Of a stretch of 64,000 bases of DNA, positions 33,346 to 44,050 are shown piece after piece. Every line of letters begins with the position of its first letter. Position 1 is the first letter of the stretch. The notes beneath the pieces were generated by a model, which worked only from the letters and a program-made list of their open reading frames with translations, was not told the origin of the DNA and ran no database searches. Source of the stretch: Massospora cicadina (Eukaryota; Entomophthoromycota; Entomophthoromycetes; Entomophthorales; Entomophthoraceae); NCBI GenBank assembly GCA_022478985.1, contig JAKSZP010010628.1, positions 1-64,000 of the forward strand. Direction: 5' to 3'. A program made the translations under genes and the position numbers.

Positions 33346-33490
33346 GAGTGAAAGGTGGAAGAAATAGTTGCCTACCACCACATTAAAAGAAGACTCGAGT
33401 ACCTAGTATACTGGAAGGGCTTTGATGCTGCAGAGAACAGTTGAGTTCCAGCGTGCAACTGTGTGTATGCCCAAGATCTGATCAAAGCCT
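33346..33490 (+). pseudogene. E3 chromodomain
   Basis: KVEEIVAYHHIKRRLEYLVYWKGFDAAENS, one stop (TGA where Trp is usual), then VPACNCVYAQDLIKAFHKRF. The YLVYWKG core and the helix after it are typical. It differs clearly from the E2 chromodomain, so E2 and E3 are different families. Confidence 0.85.
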
Positions 33491-33615
33491 TCCACAAGCG
33501 TTTCCCCCAGGCTGCTGGATCCCAACCTAAACCGACTGTTGCCACCATGAAGTTGGCCCCTGCCCACAAGAACTTTTCCCTTGCACAAGCCCCTGGAGGA
33601 GGGTTGGGCCCTGTT

Positions 33616-33630
33616 GGGAGGAGAGGGTAA
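33616..33630 (+). other. E3 polypurine tract
   Basis: GGGAGGAGAGGGTAA directly before the TGTCATG start of the 3' LTR. Confidence 0.78.
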
Positions 33631-34464
33631 TGTCATGTGCACATGACATCATAGTGGGGACCAACCCCAAAGATAAGGCTGGGCGCCAGGAGGCCCAAAA
33701 GGTGAAGCTACAGGCCCTCCCTGACCTGAGGCATACCCTAGACCAATGCTAGGTATGGGAAAATATGCCCAGGTTGGTACTAGTGGGGTGCCAAATGCCC
33801 AGCCCCTCACATTGGCCCAGGTGTTAAAACAGACAGTCTACTGAATTAACGTGGATGGTTTCATTTGGTTCATCAAGGAACGGGGTTTCAAAACATGTTT
33901 CATTTATAAAACAACGCATTTAGGTTAAATCCAACTTCAATCAATCACTCATGTGAAGTCAGTTTCAGCTTATTTAACTAAAATGGATAGTAGCGTTGCC
34001 CTATTGGTGGGTCAGTGCTTGGGTCTACTGCAGCAAACCCCATATTCCCCATCGATACTTAAATGTTTTTCCCCAACCAACATTCCTTGTTGGTCAACTT
34101 CTCAAATAAAATTCCCCCAGTTTTGCCATTTTTATGTTATTTCAAACAATCTTGTGTGCGGACCCCTTTGATGAGGTCCCACGCTCCGTTAAACTTGCAA
34201 TTTAAACACTATAAGATTATCACCTTATGCACTGTTGGTTCGGCCAGGGCCCCTCCAACCTGGGTCATTTATCCCATTTCTCAGTGTGCACTGCAATATT
34301 TTGGCTGGTTATTTATAGCATTTCTTTGCTTGATTTATTATTGCTCCAGCACCCTCTGCTGGGCAATAATGATTTTGATTCTAACGGCTAGTTCCCTGGC
34401 GTTGGGCCTGTGCACTGAGCACTGCCACGCTGGGAATAAGAGAGTTTTAGACACTCTCCTTACA
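33631..34464 (+). repeat. E3 3' LTR
   Basis: 834 bp, TGTCATGTGCACATGAC to CTCTCCTTACA. Highly similar to the 5' LTR apart from transitions. The frames at 33953-34488 lie in it and have no known motif. Confidence 0.9.
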
Positions 34465-34890
34465 ATATATGAGCTGGAAGAGCCATAGCCTTGACCCATT
34501 TGGTAAAGTGATCAATTCCTACAAAATATATAAATTTTCATGTGTAGTTTGGGGTAAAGGGCCAACCACATCGAGACTTATTGTGTGAAAAAGGCTGTTG
34601 AAGGGTGGGAGGTTGATATTGGTACTTGGTCTTGAAACTGACTTGCTTTATACATGTCAGACAGGCATCTTAAATTTTGATGATGGTCTTTATGATTCCC
34701 TACCAGTAGTTGCGTTCTTTCACCCACTCATAGGTGTTCCGCACTCCACTATGCCCTAGGATGGCATGAGACTCCATAATGACAAGTAGTCACTCAGATG
34801 GTCAGAGGTAAGATAACCAGTTCACCCCTAATTTCTTGTAAATATTCTCATTATTCACCTTAGAGTTATGGGAGTGTCAGGCTAGCATCT
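34465..34890 (-). pseudogene. E4 integrase, N-terminal part
   Basis: Minus strand. The core reads YIFVGIDHFTKWVKAMALPAHI just before the E3 insertion, and continues at 25913. Upstream on the minus strand lies the region around 34620-34800, corresponding to the zinc part (ACLTC from GCCTGTCTGACATG). Reading frames are short. Confidence 0.7.
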
Positions 34891-34939
34891 TTTAATTGGG
34901 TTCATCCTCATCCTCTCAAGCGTCAGGGGTTATTAGATG

Positions 34940-35400
34940 GTCATTTAGCCTCTCCTCTTCACTATTATCTAAGTGAAGGATGGTCAGCCGTTTCAGCCCA
35001 TTGAAATTCATGTGGCGCATCCTGGCTTGGTGCTCAATGGTCATATCATAGTGCTGGAGCTTCAAAGCTTAGCGTGACAACCGCTCGGTGGGATCTTTCA
35101 TATTCTGTAACCACTTTAGGGAGGCGTGGTCAGTGATCACTTTATATGAGGTTCCATATAAGAAGGGGCGATAATATTTAACAGCGAGTAAGATGGCAAG
35201 GAACTCCTTTTCAGTGATTCTATAGTTGCGTTCTGCCTCAGAAAGCATATTTATGAAGTATGAGATGGGATAATCAATCCATGCTCATCCAGTTGAGCCA
35301 AGTTAGCTCCAACAGCATAGTTAAGAATAAGTAAACAGCATAAAGGTTTTACTTTAGTTAGGGTAGTGTAGGATTGGCCATAGCTGCAGAAGCTTTTTTA
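34940..35400 (-). pseudogene. E4 RNase H
   Basis: Decayed RNase H on the minus strand, between RT and integrase. The minus-strand reading of 35060-35160 gives a DHASLKWLQN-like block (E1 DHASLHWLQN), and of 35200-35270 a LSEAERNYRITEKEF-like block. No long frame remains. Confidence 0.6.
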
Positions 35401-35404
35401 GCAG

Positions 35405-36300
35405 TTAAAAAGCATCCTGCTGTTCCGTTCCCCAATGGAAAGGGGTGTTTTTAGCTAAAAGGCGTAATAGGGGCTCACTGAGCTGAGCAATTTGAGAATG
35501 AATTGATGGTAGTACCCCAACAACCCAAGAACACCTGAATAATGCGGAGAATTTTGATAGCCAGCATTTTGGATATTGCCTCAACCTTATCATGGAGAGG
35601 TTGGATATCATCTGAGGAGATAGCGTGGCTCAGAAAATCCATTTTATTCTGGAAGAATGTACATTTGGAGGGCTTCAGCTTAATGTGAGAGGCCCACAGG
35701 CGTTGGAAAACTTCCTTTAGGTGTGAAAGGTGCTCATTGAACGTTTGGGAGAAGATGTTGATATTGGTAAGATAGACAATTATGAAATTAAGCTTCAGAT
35801 CCTGCAAGATGTGGTCCATGGCTCACTAGAAAGTTGTGGGCGCATGCACAACTCTTGTGATAGTTGGGTAGGTTAAAGAGACCCTCACTAAAGATAAAAG
35901 AACACTTTTACTGGTCTTGTGAAGAAAGGTCCATCTGCCAGTATCATCTAGACAAGCCCATGGTGGAAAAAACTTGGACTTAGTGAGTTGGGTTAGAGCG
36001 TCGTCAATTCAGGGGATTGGGTAGCTGTCCTTCTTGGTGAGGTTACAGCTTGCGGTAGTCCATAACTACCTGATGCTTACCATCCTTATTTTTATGAGCA
36101 ATAGCGGAAATGGCCAAGGGCTTTGAGAAGGTACCAGTAGACCTGCGTCTAATAACTGTTTAAGATCCGTTCTTATCTGAAGATCCTCAACTTTTGATTT
36201 ACAATAAGGCTTGGATCAAATAGGCTTTGCAACATCAACATTAATGGTGTGGCTCCAGCCCTTCATATGCACATAGTTAGTATCAGATTTAGAGAAAATG
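35405..36300 (-). pseudogene. E4 reverse transcriptase
   Basis: Two minus-strand frames (35475-35819 and 35405-35611). MDHILQDLKLNFIIVYLTNINIF carries YLTN (complement of 35763-35774) in place of YLDD. FNEHLSHLKEVFQRLWASHIKLKPSKCTFF and VFLGCWGTTINSFSNCSAQ follow. Both catalytic Asp are changed. Upstream palm and fingers lie at about 35830-36200 in broken frames. Confidence 0.8.
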
Positions 36301-36599
36301 CCACTATAAGTCTCCAGTAAAGAATGAACTTTATTAAGCTCAGTTGGAGTTAGATCATTGAACATTGGGTATAGTGCATATCATTTGGTCAGTGGGTAGT
36401 CCCATATATAGCATAGACCCAGTATGATAGACTTAGTGGATGTCCTCAATTGGATTCAGCAGGGCTTTTTCAATCTCCTGATTCTTCTTTACAAACATGT
36501 CCTTGTTAGTAATATTCCCCAGCAGAAGATTAATAGGTCACTGGTAGGAAGGGTCTAGGATACCTTGCAACACCCAAGGTTCCAAAGGGCAAAATTGAT

Positions 36600-37200
36600 T
36601 ATAGCTTGTTAAGTGCAGAAGGCAGTTTTTAGAGGATTTGTATAGAAATCTTGGTGTCTATCACCTTTTGTTCACCCGCTTTGACTACTACCTCCTCTGA
36701 CGCATACAATGGAATGCCCTCTGAAGCATCCACGGAGTCATGCAGCTTTTTTGTGTTTTTGCCAGATGTGGTATAAGTAAGGGTGAGGGCGGATGAAGGG
36801 TACTCAACAACGCAGGTATATTCTTTCTTCTTAGGCTCATATTTTGTAAAGAATAGGTGAACTTCATAGTTTAAAAGGTAGAGAAATCCCTGTTTCATAT
36901 TGATGATTCCGTCATACTCAATCATCAATTGAGTACCAATGAATAGGTCATATGCGTTTATTGGATAATGCCACAGCGGGGGAAACAGTAGGAATTTCCC
37001 AAATTGTATGGGTAGAGAAGAGTAGGCTCTAATAGCTCTCATATTGTTAGGCCCTGAAGTTCCAAACTATTGTGAATAGTCTAGGTTAGGCGCCAATTTA
37101 GTTTTATTGATGAGCTTTGAAAAGACTACTTTCATTTAAGCACCCATATCAAAGATGGCTAAAAAGTGCATTTAATTGATGACAACCTCTACCTTCGTTA
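36600..37200 (-). pseudogene. E4 aspartic protease
   Basis: The active site is FDMGA on the minus strand near 37155 (DTGA expected), after VEVVIN.MHFLAI. The open frame 36629-37042 follows with RAYSSLPIQFGKFLL and YPINAYDLFIGTQLM, like E1 EEAYSALPLRFGS and NSNYDLLIETAFM, then EYDGIINMKQGFLYLLNYE. Confidence 0.72.
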
Positions 37201-37399
37201 ACTTACTACCAAAAGTAGGAGGAAGGCTAGAACCTCCTTCAAATAAAGAGTGCAAGCCGTTGAACAATTGCAGGGTATTTATCTTTAATAGATTGGAGGG
37301 TATGAACCTGCTTTTTAGATAGGATCACTGTACCAATAAGCTGGTCAGCATCACTGGCGGTATTGATCACCTCTATAATCTAAACAACTGTTGGCAATA

Positions 37400-38405
37400 G
37401 GTTCATAATGTATCATAGCTATATTTATTCTTTCAACCCTCAACCTATCCAGAATCTGCACTTACATTGAGGCTTCCAAGACATAGTAGCCTTCATATTC
37501 AACACCCCCTTCAGACTTGTCATCAGAGGGATTGTCAATGCATCTAAACGAGTTGCTAAGAGGGGACTGAGAAACCCACTTGTTCTTCTGACAGGGTAGA
37601 GATTTTTGGCGCTCATCTACCCTTTTGAATTTTTAAGGGAGCATTGTAGCTGCACTAACTTTTTGGGGCCACTTGAGGAGAAGAAGTCTTTTGATGCAGG
37701 GGCAGAGGTGAGGCCGTGGTTGTTATGGAGGATTGCTCTGGGTGACGTGAAAGTGGAGCCTTGGTGAAAGACCACTTAGGAGACAGTGCAGGGTGGGATG
37801 AGAACTCAACTGGTTTCATAGGGTTGACTTGAGGTGCAGCTGAAGAGAGAGCCTGACCTTGTCTCCCCAGGTTCCCTCTGGCCAACCTCTAATGGAAGAG
37901 GGCCGCCTAGTTTTGGACGCCCTATGGGAACTGGCTTTGAAATGGTAGCCAACATCGGAGGGGTACGTAGAGTTGGCGTGGACTCCTGCCAGGCTATAGG
38001 GGGGAGATCCTCAATGGCTAAGGCTTGTGGTTTCAACCCCACTCCTTTGGGGGCCCTCAACTTCATACAGGTCTATAACCTCCAATAAAGCCTCCTTAAT
38101 ATCCCATAAGCTTCTGAAATGCCTTTTGATTGATATAAGATGCCTTGCTAGGGAAGGACGAGAAGTTAACCCACTCAAAATGTCACAATGGCGTCATCAA
38201 GAGGCAGCATTTTTGTGAATAGCAATGGCTGAGCTTCATTGTAATACCAATCAGAAAATGAAACAACTGATCCACCATTTTTCAGGCTAAAGCGCATAAA
38301 GGCCTGTTTCCATCTTTTTATACTCAGTTGGGAGATGAACTTATTCATAAGCATATCTTTAACCTCTGCCCAGATATTAATGGTGTCCATGTATGGAACC
38401 ACCAT
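37400..38405 (-). pseudogene. E4 gag
   Basis: Minus frame 38175-38405 (TINIWAEVKDMLMNKFISQLSIKRWKQAFMRFSLKNGGSVVSFSDWYYNEAQPLL split by frame limits) looks like a Ty3 gag capsid segment (W...F...F.L.....V..F). Frames 37806-38066 and 37655-37885 are Pro/Ser/Gln-rich linker. No zinc knuckle is visible. Order and strand agree with the protease downstream. Confidence 0.55.
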
Positions 38406-38710
38406 CTTTTGGGCCGTTAGACTTAAACAGAGAAGGATATACTTAATTTTGTGATGGCTTTCATGCCTTCCATCGCCAACTCATACATGAAGAGAATCGA
38501 GGCAATGCTACCCTCACCAAGAAAAACTAGTTTCAGAAGGTGTATTGGAGATGGCTAGAGGGGATAGCCGTTCAACTCATTTAAATCAAGAGAGTGCAAT
38601 GGCTAACTGCTATTACAATGCAGCTATCCTTGGTTTAAAAGCAACGAAAGAGCCAGAAGGGTTAATCCCCACAACAGCCTCCACTTTAAGTGTTTTTTGT
38701 GGTGTACTAT

Positions 38711-38729
38711 CCCCCTGTAGTGAGCACCA
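38711..38729 (-). other. E4 primer binding site
   Basis: On the minus strand TGGTGCTCACTACAGGGGG, two bases after the 5' LTR, identical to E1 4092-4110. Confidence 0.78.
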
Positions 38730-38731
38730 CT

Positions 38732-39450
38732 TGTTGGAATTGGGGCTGGGTGTAGACTCGCTGGTGTTAATTTTGCCCCAGAATTCACCAATTTTGCAGG
38801 AGGAATTTAATCTCTACTTAAAAAATAAATAAAGGGGTATTCACCACTAGCTATAATAAAAATACTTAAAAGTGAATACTAAAAAGTAAAGTTTTTATAA
38901 GTTTTATTAGTGGCTGTGAGGGGGTAAAGAAGTGCACCCTCTTAATAAGTCAATGGTAGTATTTAAAATGTCCAGATTCAAAATTCAGATTGCTTAGCAA
39001 CATCTGATTTATGAATATGGGGATATAACCTATCAGAGCTTTTAAGTATCATCTGCTTCAATGGAACGACTGAAGAAGGGTCAATAGTAGGTAGGACGAG
39101 TCCTTTTGGAAAGGTTTTAGTATTTTACCCAATCAATGGATGAAAAAATATCTTCACCTTGTGGGTCCTCCTCCACCCCTATAAAGGGAAGTGATCTCTG
39201 CATAAGCATTTGAGCTGAATTATTGAGGGGCCATGGATGAGCCTTAGCACAACTTTCTGTATTAAGCCACAGTTTTGGCACAACCTGATTTATAAGAGCC
39301 AGATGATTTGGCTGATAATTAGATGATTTTGAATTGCCCTAATTTTATGGGTTCCACCAAAAATTGGCCAGGGGTTTTTTTTGGCTGATTTTGTCATTAT
39401 TATCAACTGAATCACTCTTATAATAATATAAAACTTGTAATTGTCTAACA
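38732..39450 (-). repeat. E4 5' LTR
   Basis: 719 bp. On the plus strand it reads TGTTGGAATTGGGG to TTGTCTAACA. Partner of 16915-25184. A CCCTATAAAGGG motif lies at about 39178-39189. GATGT follows. Confidence 0.88.
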
Positions 39451-39455
39451 GATGT
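39451..39455. repeat. E4 target site duplication, right
   Basis: GATGT, matching GACGT at 16910-16914 apart from C to T. Confidence 0.8.
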
Positions 39456-40569
39456 ATCCTGGCTGACTATCTGATTGAATGACTGCCTCATCTCAAAAAC
39501 TAAAAAAACTATAATTCTAAAAACTGATATACGTATATTTTGGTATTTAAGTGCTAACTAAGAAGATATTTAAAATGCTTTAATTTTCATATGTAAAATT
39601 TCTACTATGACTATTGACTTCAATAAATTTCTATTATAATTACTCACTTAAAGGTAAACCTATTTGAAACCAAAATTGCTCCACTGATGGAAAATGGTAT
39701 ATGGCATAATAAAAACTTATTAAATTGAATATGATCAGATTGCAGATCTAAGATATAACCTTATAATTAATTAATTTCACTTAAGCTTATATAATTTTAA
39801 CAAATTTTTATAGCATGAATGTATATAGATTTTGGAATTTATTTGAGAGTATGCAACTGGAAATGATGCACTCAAGGAGAGGGGAAGTGAGGGACAGGGA
39901 AATTAAAATCAAAACCTTCCAACCAGGTCAGGATTGGTGGAACGACTATCTAACCATGGGGAAGGGGAGGGGGGCAAGCGCCTCCTTGGCTGCCACATTC
40001 TCAGAGAACAAATGAGTAATGGTGGAAAGCAATGGAGTTAGTCATTGATGAGGTGAGCTTTGAGTCCATTGTATGGTGGGTTGTCAGGGATCAGCAAGGC
40101 AATGAACATTGAATCCATAAATTTGGCAAAATTAAATTCCACCTAGATATGGATACCAGGAAAGGGAGGTAAAATCAGCAAGGCTGGAGTGTGTTGCCTT
40201 CAATTTTTGATTAAATTTTAATGCTGTTGCAACAGTGCAGCCTATTAAGGTCACTTTGGTATGGAGTGCAATGGGTTTGTCCTTGGTGATAGTGGGGAAG
40301 TCAGATGGGAAAATTAGCAAGGCACACAGTTCAACAATAAAGATGTAGATTTTGTGACTGCCTTATGCTGTGGGCGGAATTTTGTGAGGTCAACAAAATC
40401 ATCACAAGCTGATGGTCACTTTGGTAAGGGTGCACAGCTTAGGTGCATAATAGTAAGAAGGGAATTTTGTATCATAGTCCTTATTTTAAAATTGACCAAA
40501 TTCAACAGGGTCAGCTGAATCAGGAACAAGTTCAACCAATTTTGTCATCTCATCCAAAAGATTCTTATG
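39456..40569. other. AT-rich flank, unidentified
   Basis: Flanking DNA right of E4. It contains small frames (plus 39815-40015; minus 40132-40320, with TKDKPIALHTKVTLIGCTVATAL) without a motif I know. The GC content rises after 39850, so part may be old repeat. Confidence 0.35.
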
Positions 40570-41322
40570 GAATCCAGCTGTTTTTCTTTAGCTGGTGCTG
40601 ATGGGAGCTGGATCCACAAAAGGGTTTTAGATAATAAAAATATAAAAACACTAAATAACCAAAAAGTTGATTTTTAGAAAGGTTTGTTAGTGTCAACGCA
40701 GGGTAAAAAATGATCCATCTCAATATTAAACCATCCAGTATTCAAAATGTATTGAGGGTCAAGGGAAATACAGTGTTAATCGTTTGGAATAGCTTGGTAA
40801 CATCCAAAATAGTAAATATGGTAATTTAGCCTATTGGAGCTCAAGAAATTTGGGTTACTTAGGTGAAACAACTGACGGGAAAGTGGTTTTAAGCAGAATG
40901 TACCCATGTGGTAATGATTTGATGTATTTCAAAAAATCACCATTTGATAAAATAATTGCACCTTGGGGGACCTCCACTACACCTATAAAAGGGGGTTGTC
41001 CTCGCTTAGGTGTTAAAATGGAACTAGACGTGGCTGGGGGAGAACCATTCAATGGGCACACCGGAATATGCTGCATGGTTGGAGCAATCCAATTGCCAGA
41101 TTTTGAGCTAATAGCTAGTTTGGTTTTGGAGAAGTGTTGCCACAATTTGCGGGTTTCCACCAAGTATCATATAAGGTCTTTTGGCTGATATTGTCATTAT
41201 TTTTGCTCAAAACAATATTAACAAGAGATCAGACATGTAATTAGCCAATCATATTTGTTAAATCAGGATTAATTTTACCTAAAACTTTCTCCTGTCAAAG
41301 TCAAGATTGCAATTGTCTGACA
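40570..41322. repeat. Diverged solo LTR related to the E4 LTR
   Basis: Several blocks follow the E4 LTR order: AGCCTATTGGAGCTCAAG (E4: AACCTATCAGAGCTTTTAAG), CCTATAAAAGGGGG with ...CTTAGGTGTTAAAATGGAAC, GGGTTTCCACCAAG, TTTTGGCTGATATTGTCATTATT, and the end CAATTGTCTGACA (E4: TAATTGTCTAACA). The left end is uncertain. No internal region is attached. The frame 40850-41188 on it is not a gene by any known motif. Confidence 0.6.
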
Positions 41323-42493
41323 GATGCCTATAGGTTTTGATTAACCCAGATTGGGGCATTCACATATGTGTGGGATTATGTGGGAGATTGGGTGTTGCAT
41401 TTATTGACTGCAACTGGGCAATATAGGCAAAGGTATGTTCACACATCAAATATGTATAGCTGTGTGAAGACAGCGTACATCCAACAAATGCCATTATTGA
41501 TAAAATATAAACATTATATAAAGTAAATTCCCCAGATCTGATATAGTTTCAAGTAGGCACTGCCATCTTGGAGATTTGTCATTAATGTTATTTTTTCAGA
41601 AGGGCATTATCACATATATTTTTTACGTACTGGCCCTACCCTTTTTATAGCTAGACGTCTGGTCAGCCAACCTACTCCCCAGCCTCTAAATATTCTAGAG
41701 TTTCCCTTTTATGGTCTGCTAATACTGATGGATTAAGTTGTCCATAAAATAACGCTGTTTGTACAAGTTTAGGCACATCTTAGTGTAAACTGGTCAATCT
41801 CAGTATCATTTACATGGGTATCAGTCAATTAGCAATGCTCAAGATAAATTTGACTGAATAGTTCTGATAATAGTTTTCTATTTTATTTGAGGTGGGACGA
41901 CCTGGGGATGATACTGCACCAAATAATGGGAAATCATATGAATGGGAAAGGAGGATAAAATCCAGAAAACCTCCATGCGTGGCATATGATAGGTCAGGAA
42001 CTCCATGGAACGCCTTTGCTATTTGCTATCTCAGTTTGGGGCATCGGTGCGCAAAGCCAACACAGTCATAGTCATCCCCTAACAAAAGTTCCTGTACCAG
42101 AATTGAACTTGGGGAGGCAGCGGTAGAGGTCACTATTATACCACTGGGGTATCCTTCCCTTTAGTTCTTATAAACATTGATTTAGGGATAAGAACTGGCT
42201 TGAAGGACTGGGTGAGCGCACAAGGTCCAATCTGTCAAAACTTAGGATTGTAAAAATTCTACTAAAATGAGAGCTTAATGTTTGTCTAAAATTGCTAGGA
42301 CATATCTGATGGCATATTAAGATTGGTTCCACCAAAAAATGTAAATAGTGGGGCAAGGGTAAAGGCAAGGTCTATAGGGCATTAGGGTAATAGTGCAGGT
42401 AGCAAGTTCCTATGGTTGGTCAAACCCAAATCTCAACATATGCCCCCACTTGAACAAGCATAAGGAATTGATGACTTATCAGCCAAATGTAAG
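41323..42493. other. Low-information stretch before element X
   Basis: AT-rich to moderate DNA without coding motifs. It contains a tRNA-like A/B box pair on the minus strand (next entry). The part next to X (42400-42493) may include the X 3' LTR start. Confidence 0.4.
42098..42150 (-). other. tRNA-like A and B boxes (SINE head or tRNA relic)
   Basis: Minus strand: TGGTATAATAG fits the RNA polymerase III A box (TRGYNNARNNG) and GTTCAATTC, 24 bases on, fits the B box (GWTCRANNC). The gap is short for a true tRNA and the arms pair poorly, so this is not a functional tRNA gene. A SINE head or tRNA pseudogene is possible. Confidence 0.35.
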
Positions 42494-42800
42494 TCAAATT
42501 ATTGATTGCAGGGAACATACATCTCCACACCTTGCTGGAAACAATTTTAAAATCTTGAAATATTCTTGGTTGACAATATGTTTTTTGATGGGATCTTTGA
42601 GCATATATATATTGGTCAAGTAACTCTCTATAATTTCAAATGCCCTCTTCCAAATGTGCTTCACTTTACCCATCCTACCAAACATGTGGTTATTATGGTA
42701 TAGCACTCACTACCCTACGCTTAGACAGGGCAAGGGGTGACAAATCTGGTTGTTGTACTCCATTTATCTCATTTTTCAAACCACCACATTAGAGTAGGCC
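42494..42800 (-). pseudogene. X integrase C-terminus
   Basis: VLYHNNHMFGRMGKVKHIWKRAFEII..YLTNIYMLKDP...VNQEYFKI, matching E1 VLFYDQHEFRRRNKLASIWSRPFKII and VHVKFL. A GAGATG purine stretch after it may be the PPT. Confidence 0.68.
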
Positions 42801-44050
42801 TTGGTTTAAAGTCAGATCAGCTTTTGGGAGAAATTCTCCAGGTATCATCTAAGAGTAATTCCTTCCCTGTGAACGCAGGAATCCAGGATTGACGGAATGG
42901 CAGGTTGTCACCTGTACAGGAGTTGAAATGGTGACTTGTTGTAAATTTTGAAATTCACTACAATATGAACTCCATTAGTGTGCCAAACCAAACAGTATGA
43001 AGACTGCTGGCTCTTACTCTTTTGACTTCATTGGTTCACCTTTCACTAAAAGTCCACAGGAAACTCTCCAATCTAGCAGACCACAACTTCACCTTGGCAG
43101 ATTAACCCTCTTGGATGGGCACTAGTGGTCCTCATCCCTTGCTCCTCCACGCTCATGGTTGATCCCCACTTGTCCTTCACTGTGTTCACTGGCTGGTCAA
43201 ATCCACGCGGAATCCTTGTAGATACAGGTTTTAAGTTGATAGCGCTGACCACTATTAGGTGCATCAACCCAGCACTTAACCTTGGGAGACTTTTAACCCA
43301 CTCTTAAATGTCAAGTGTCACTACAACTCTTAAAGCTCAGATAGAAGTAGGTAAAGGAAGATATTTTTACTAAAATAAAAAGCTAACCCTTAAATAAAGT
43401 AGCCAAAACATGATTATTGTGATCAGAATTGTGTATAGTTATAACAAGGAATATGGTGGGGATTAAGGGTGTGGAGGTTATTTACTGCTTAAGGTTGCAT
43501 CAGTGGCGGTTGGTTTCAAAAGGCTATATCATATGTCATTCATCAGCTTATGAGTAATCAATTATATTCATTAAAAATATAATTTATATAACACTAGTGA
43601 GGCTTTAGCTTGATGTGGGACAATTAAACCCCAAGTGGAAATTGCTTTGCTCACTGTCACCTCCTAACTTGAATAAAATGTTCTCAGATTGGCAATCAAT
43701 CGAATTTACAATGTATAGATTTTCTTGGGCTGTAATTTCAGCAATGGTTCAATTCTCAAAAAAGTAATTCAATTGGTAAATTCATCATATAGTAAAATTA
43801 TACCAATAACTACAATCTACTTTACTTTAGATTGGCGTCCCAAAAAACATATAAAATAAACAAAATTTGACCAAATAGAATAGATTCTGCTCTTCATATA
43901 ACTTTCACCCTTGTACTTCACATAACTACAAAATTAAAGCATTTGAGGCTATAAACCTGGGTGAGCAAAATCTAATCTCTGACTCAACCCTGATGTTAAT
44001 GCTGAGCTTAATCCTTAGCCAAGGCTGACCTCAACTAGAAATGAAACTCT
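42801..44050. other. ~1.2-kb interruption in X integrase
   Basis: In E1 the integrase Glu position and the GPY/F tail are about 414 bp apart; in X about 1550 bp. The extra sequence has no known domain. The frames 43073-43267 (-) and 43125-43307 (+) have no family I recognise. It could be another solo LTR; I could not define its ends. Confidence 0.45.

Larger units (their letters stand above)
25914..34464 (+). mobile_element. Chromovirus E3 (Ty3/gypsy with chromodomain)
   Basis: Second chromodomain element, inserted in the integrase of E4. The LTRs (25914-28044, itself interrupted, and 33631-34464) begin (C/T)GTCATGTG and end CTCTCCTTACA. The E4 integrase reads PAHI on one side and IAKATATF on the other. 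The TSD is not clean (GGCTAT before, ATATATG after). Contents: a long leader, protease with DTSA, RT with intact YMDD, RNase H, integrase and chromodomain. Stops and frameshifts make it inactive. Confidence 0.88.
16915..39450 (-). mobile_element. Ty3/gypsy retrotransposon E4 (carries nested elements)
   Basis: Minus-strand Ty3/gypsy element of about 6.4 kb once its insertions are removed. The right (5') LTR is 38732-39450. The left (3') LTR starts at 16915 and is split by retroposon copy B, resuming at 24665 and ending near 25184. The interior holds, in minus-strand order, the PBS (38711-38729), gag, protease, RT, RNase H and integrase. The integrase is split by chromovirus E3 (25914-34464). 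The TSD GACGT/GATGT is outside both LTRs. It belongs with E1 (same PBS, similar protease). All frames are broken. Confidence 0.88.

Noticed and set aside
25909..34470. A clean 5-bp target duplication for E3.
   Set aside because: The flanks are GGCTAT and ATATATG. Neither a 4- nor a 5-bp duplication matches without extra assumptions, so only the restored E4 integrase reading is used as evidence.
33631..34488. Open frames 33953-34171 and 34063-34488 as genes.
   Set aside because: They lie in the 3' LTR of E3 (and its edge) and show no domain.
40850..41188. 112-codon frame as a gene (and its 102-codon antisense frame).
   Set aside because: It lies wholly within a diverged LTR and covers the conserved TATA region.
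42098..42170. Functional tRNA gene on the minus strand.
   Set aside because: The A-to-B distance is short, and acceptor and T stems pair poorly.
43125..43307. VDTGFKLIALT as an aspartic protease active site on the plus strand.
   Set aside because: Only four residues match, no partner strands follow, and the position is in the integrase part of a minus-strand element.
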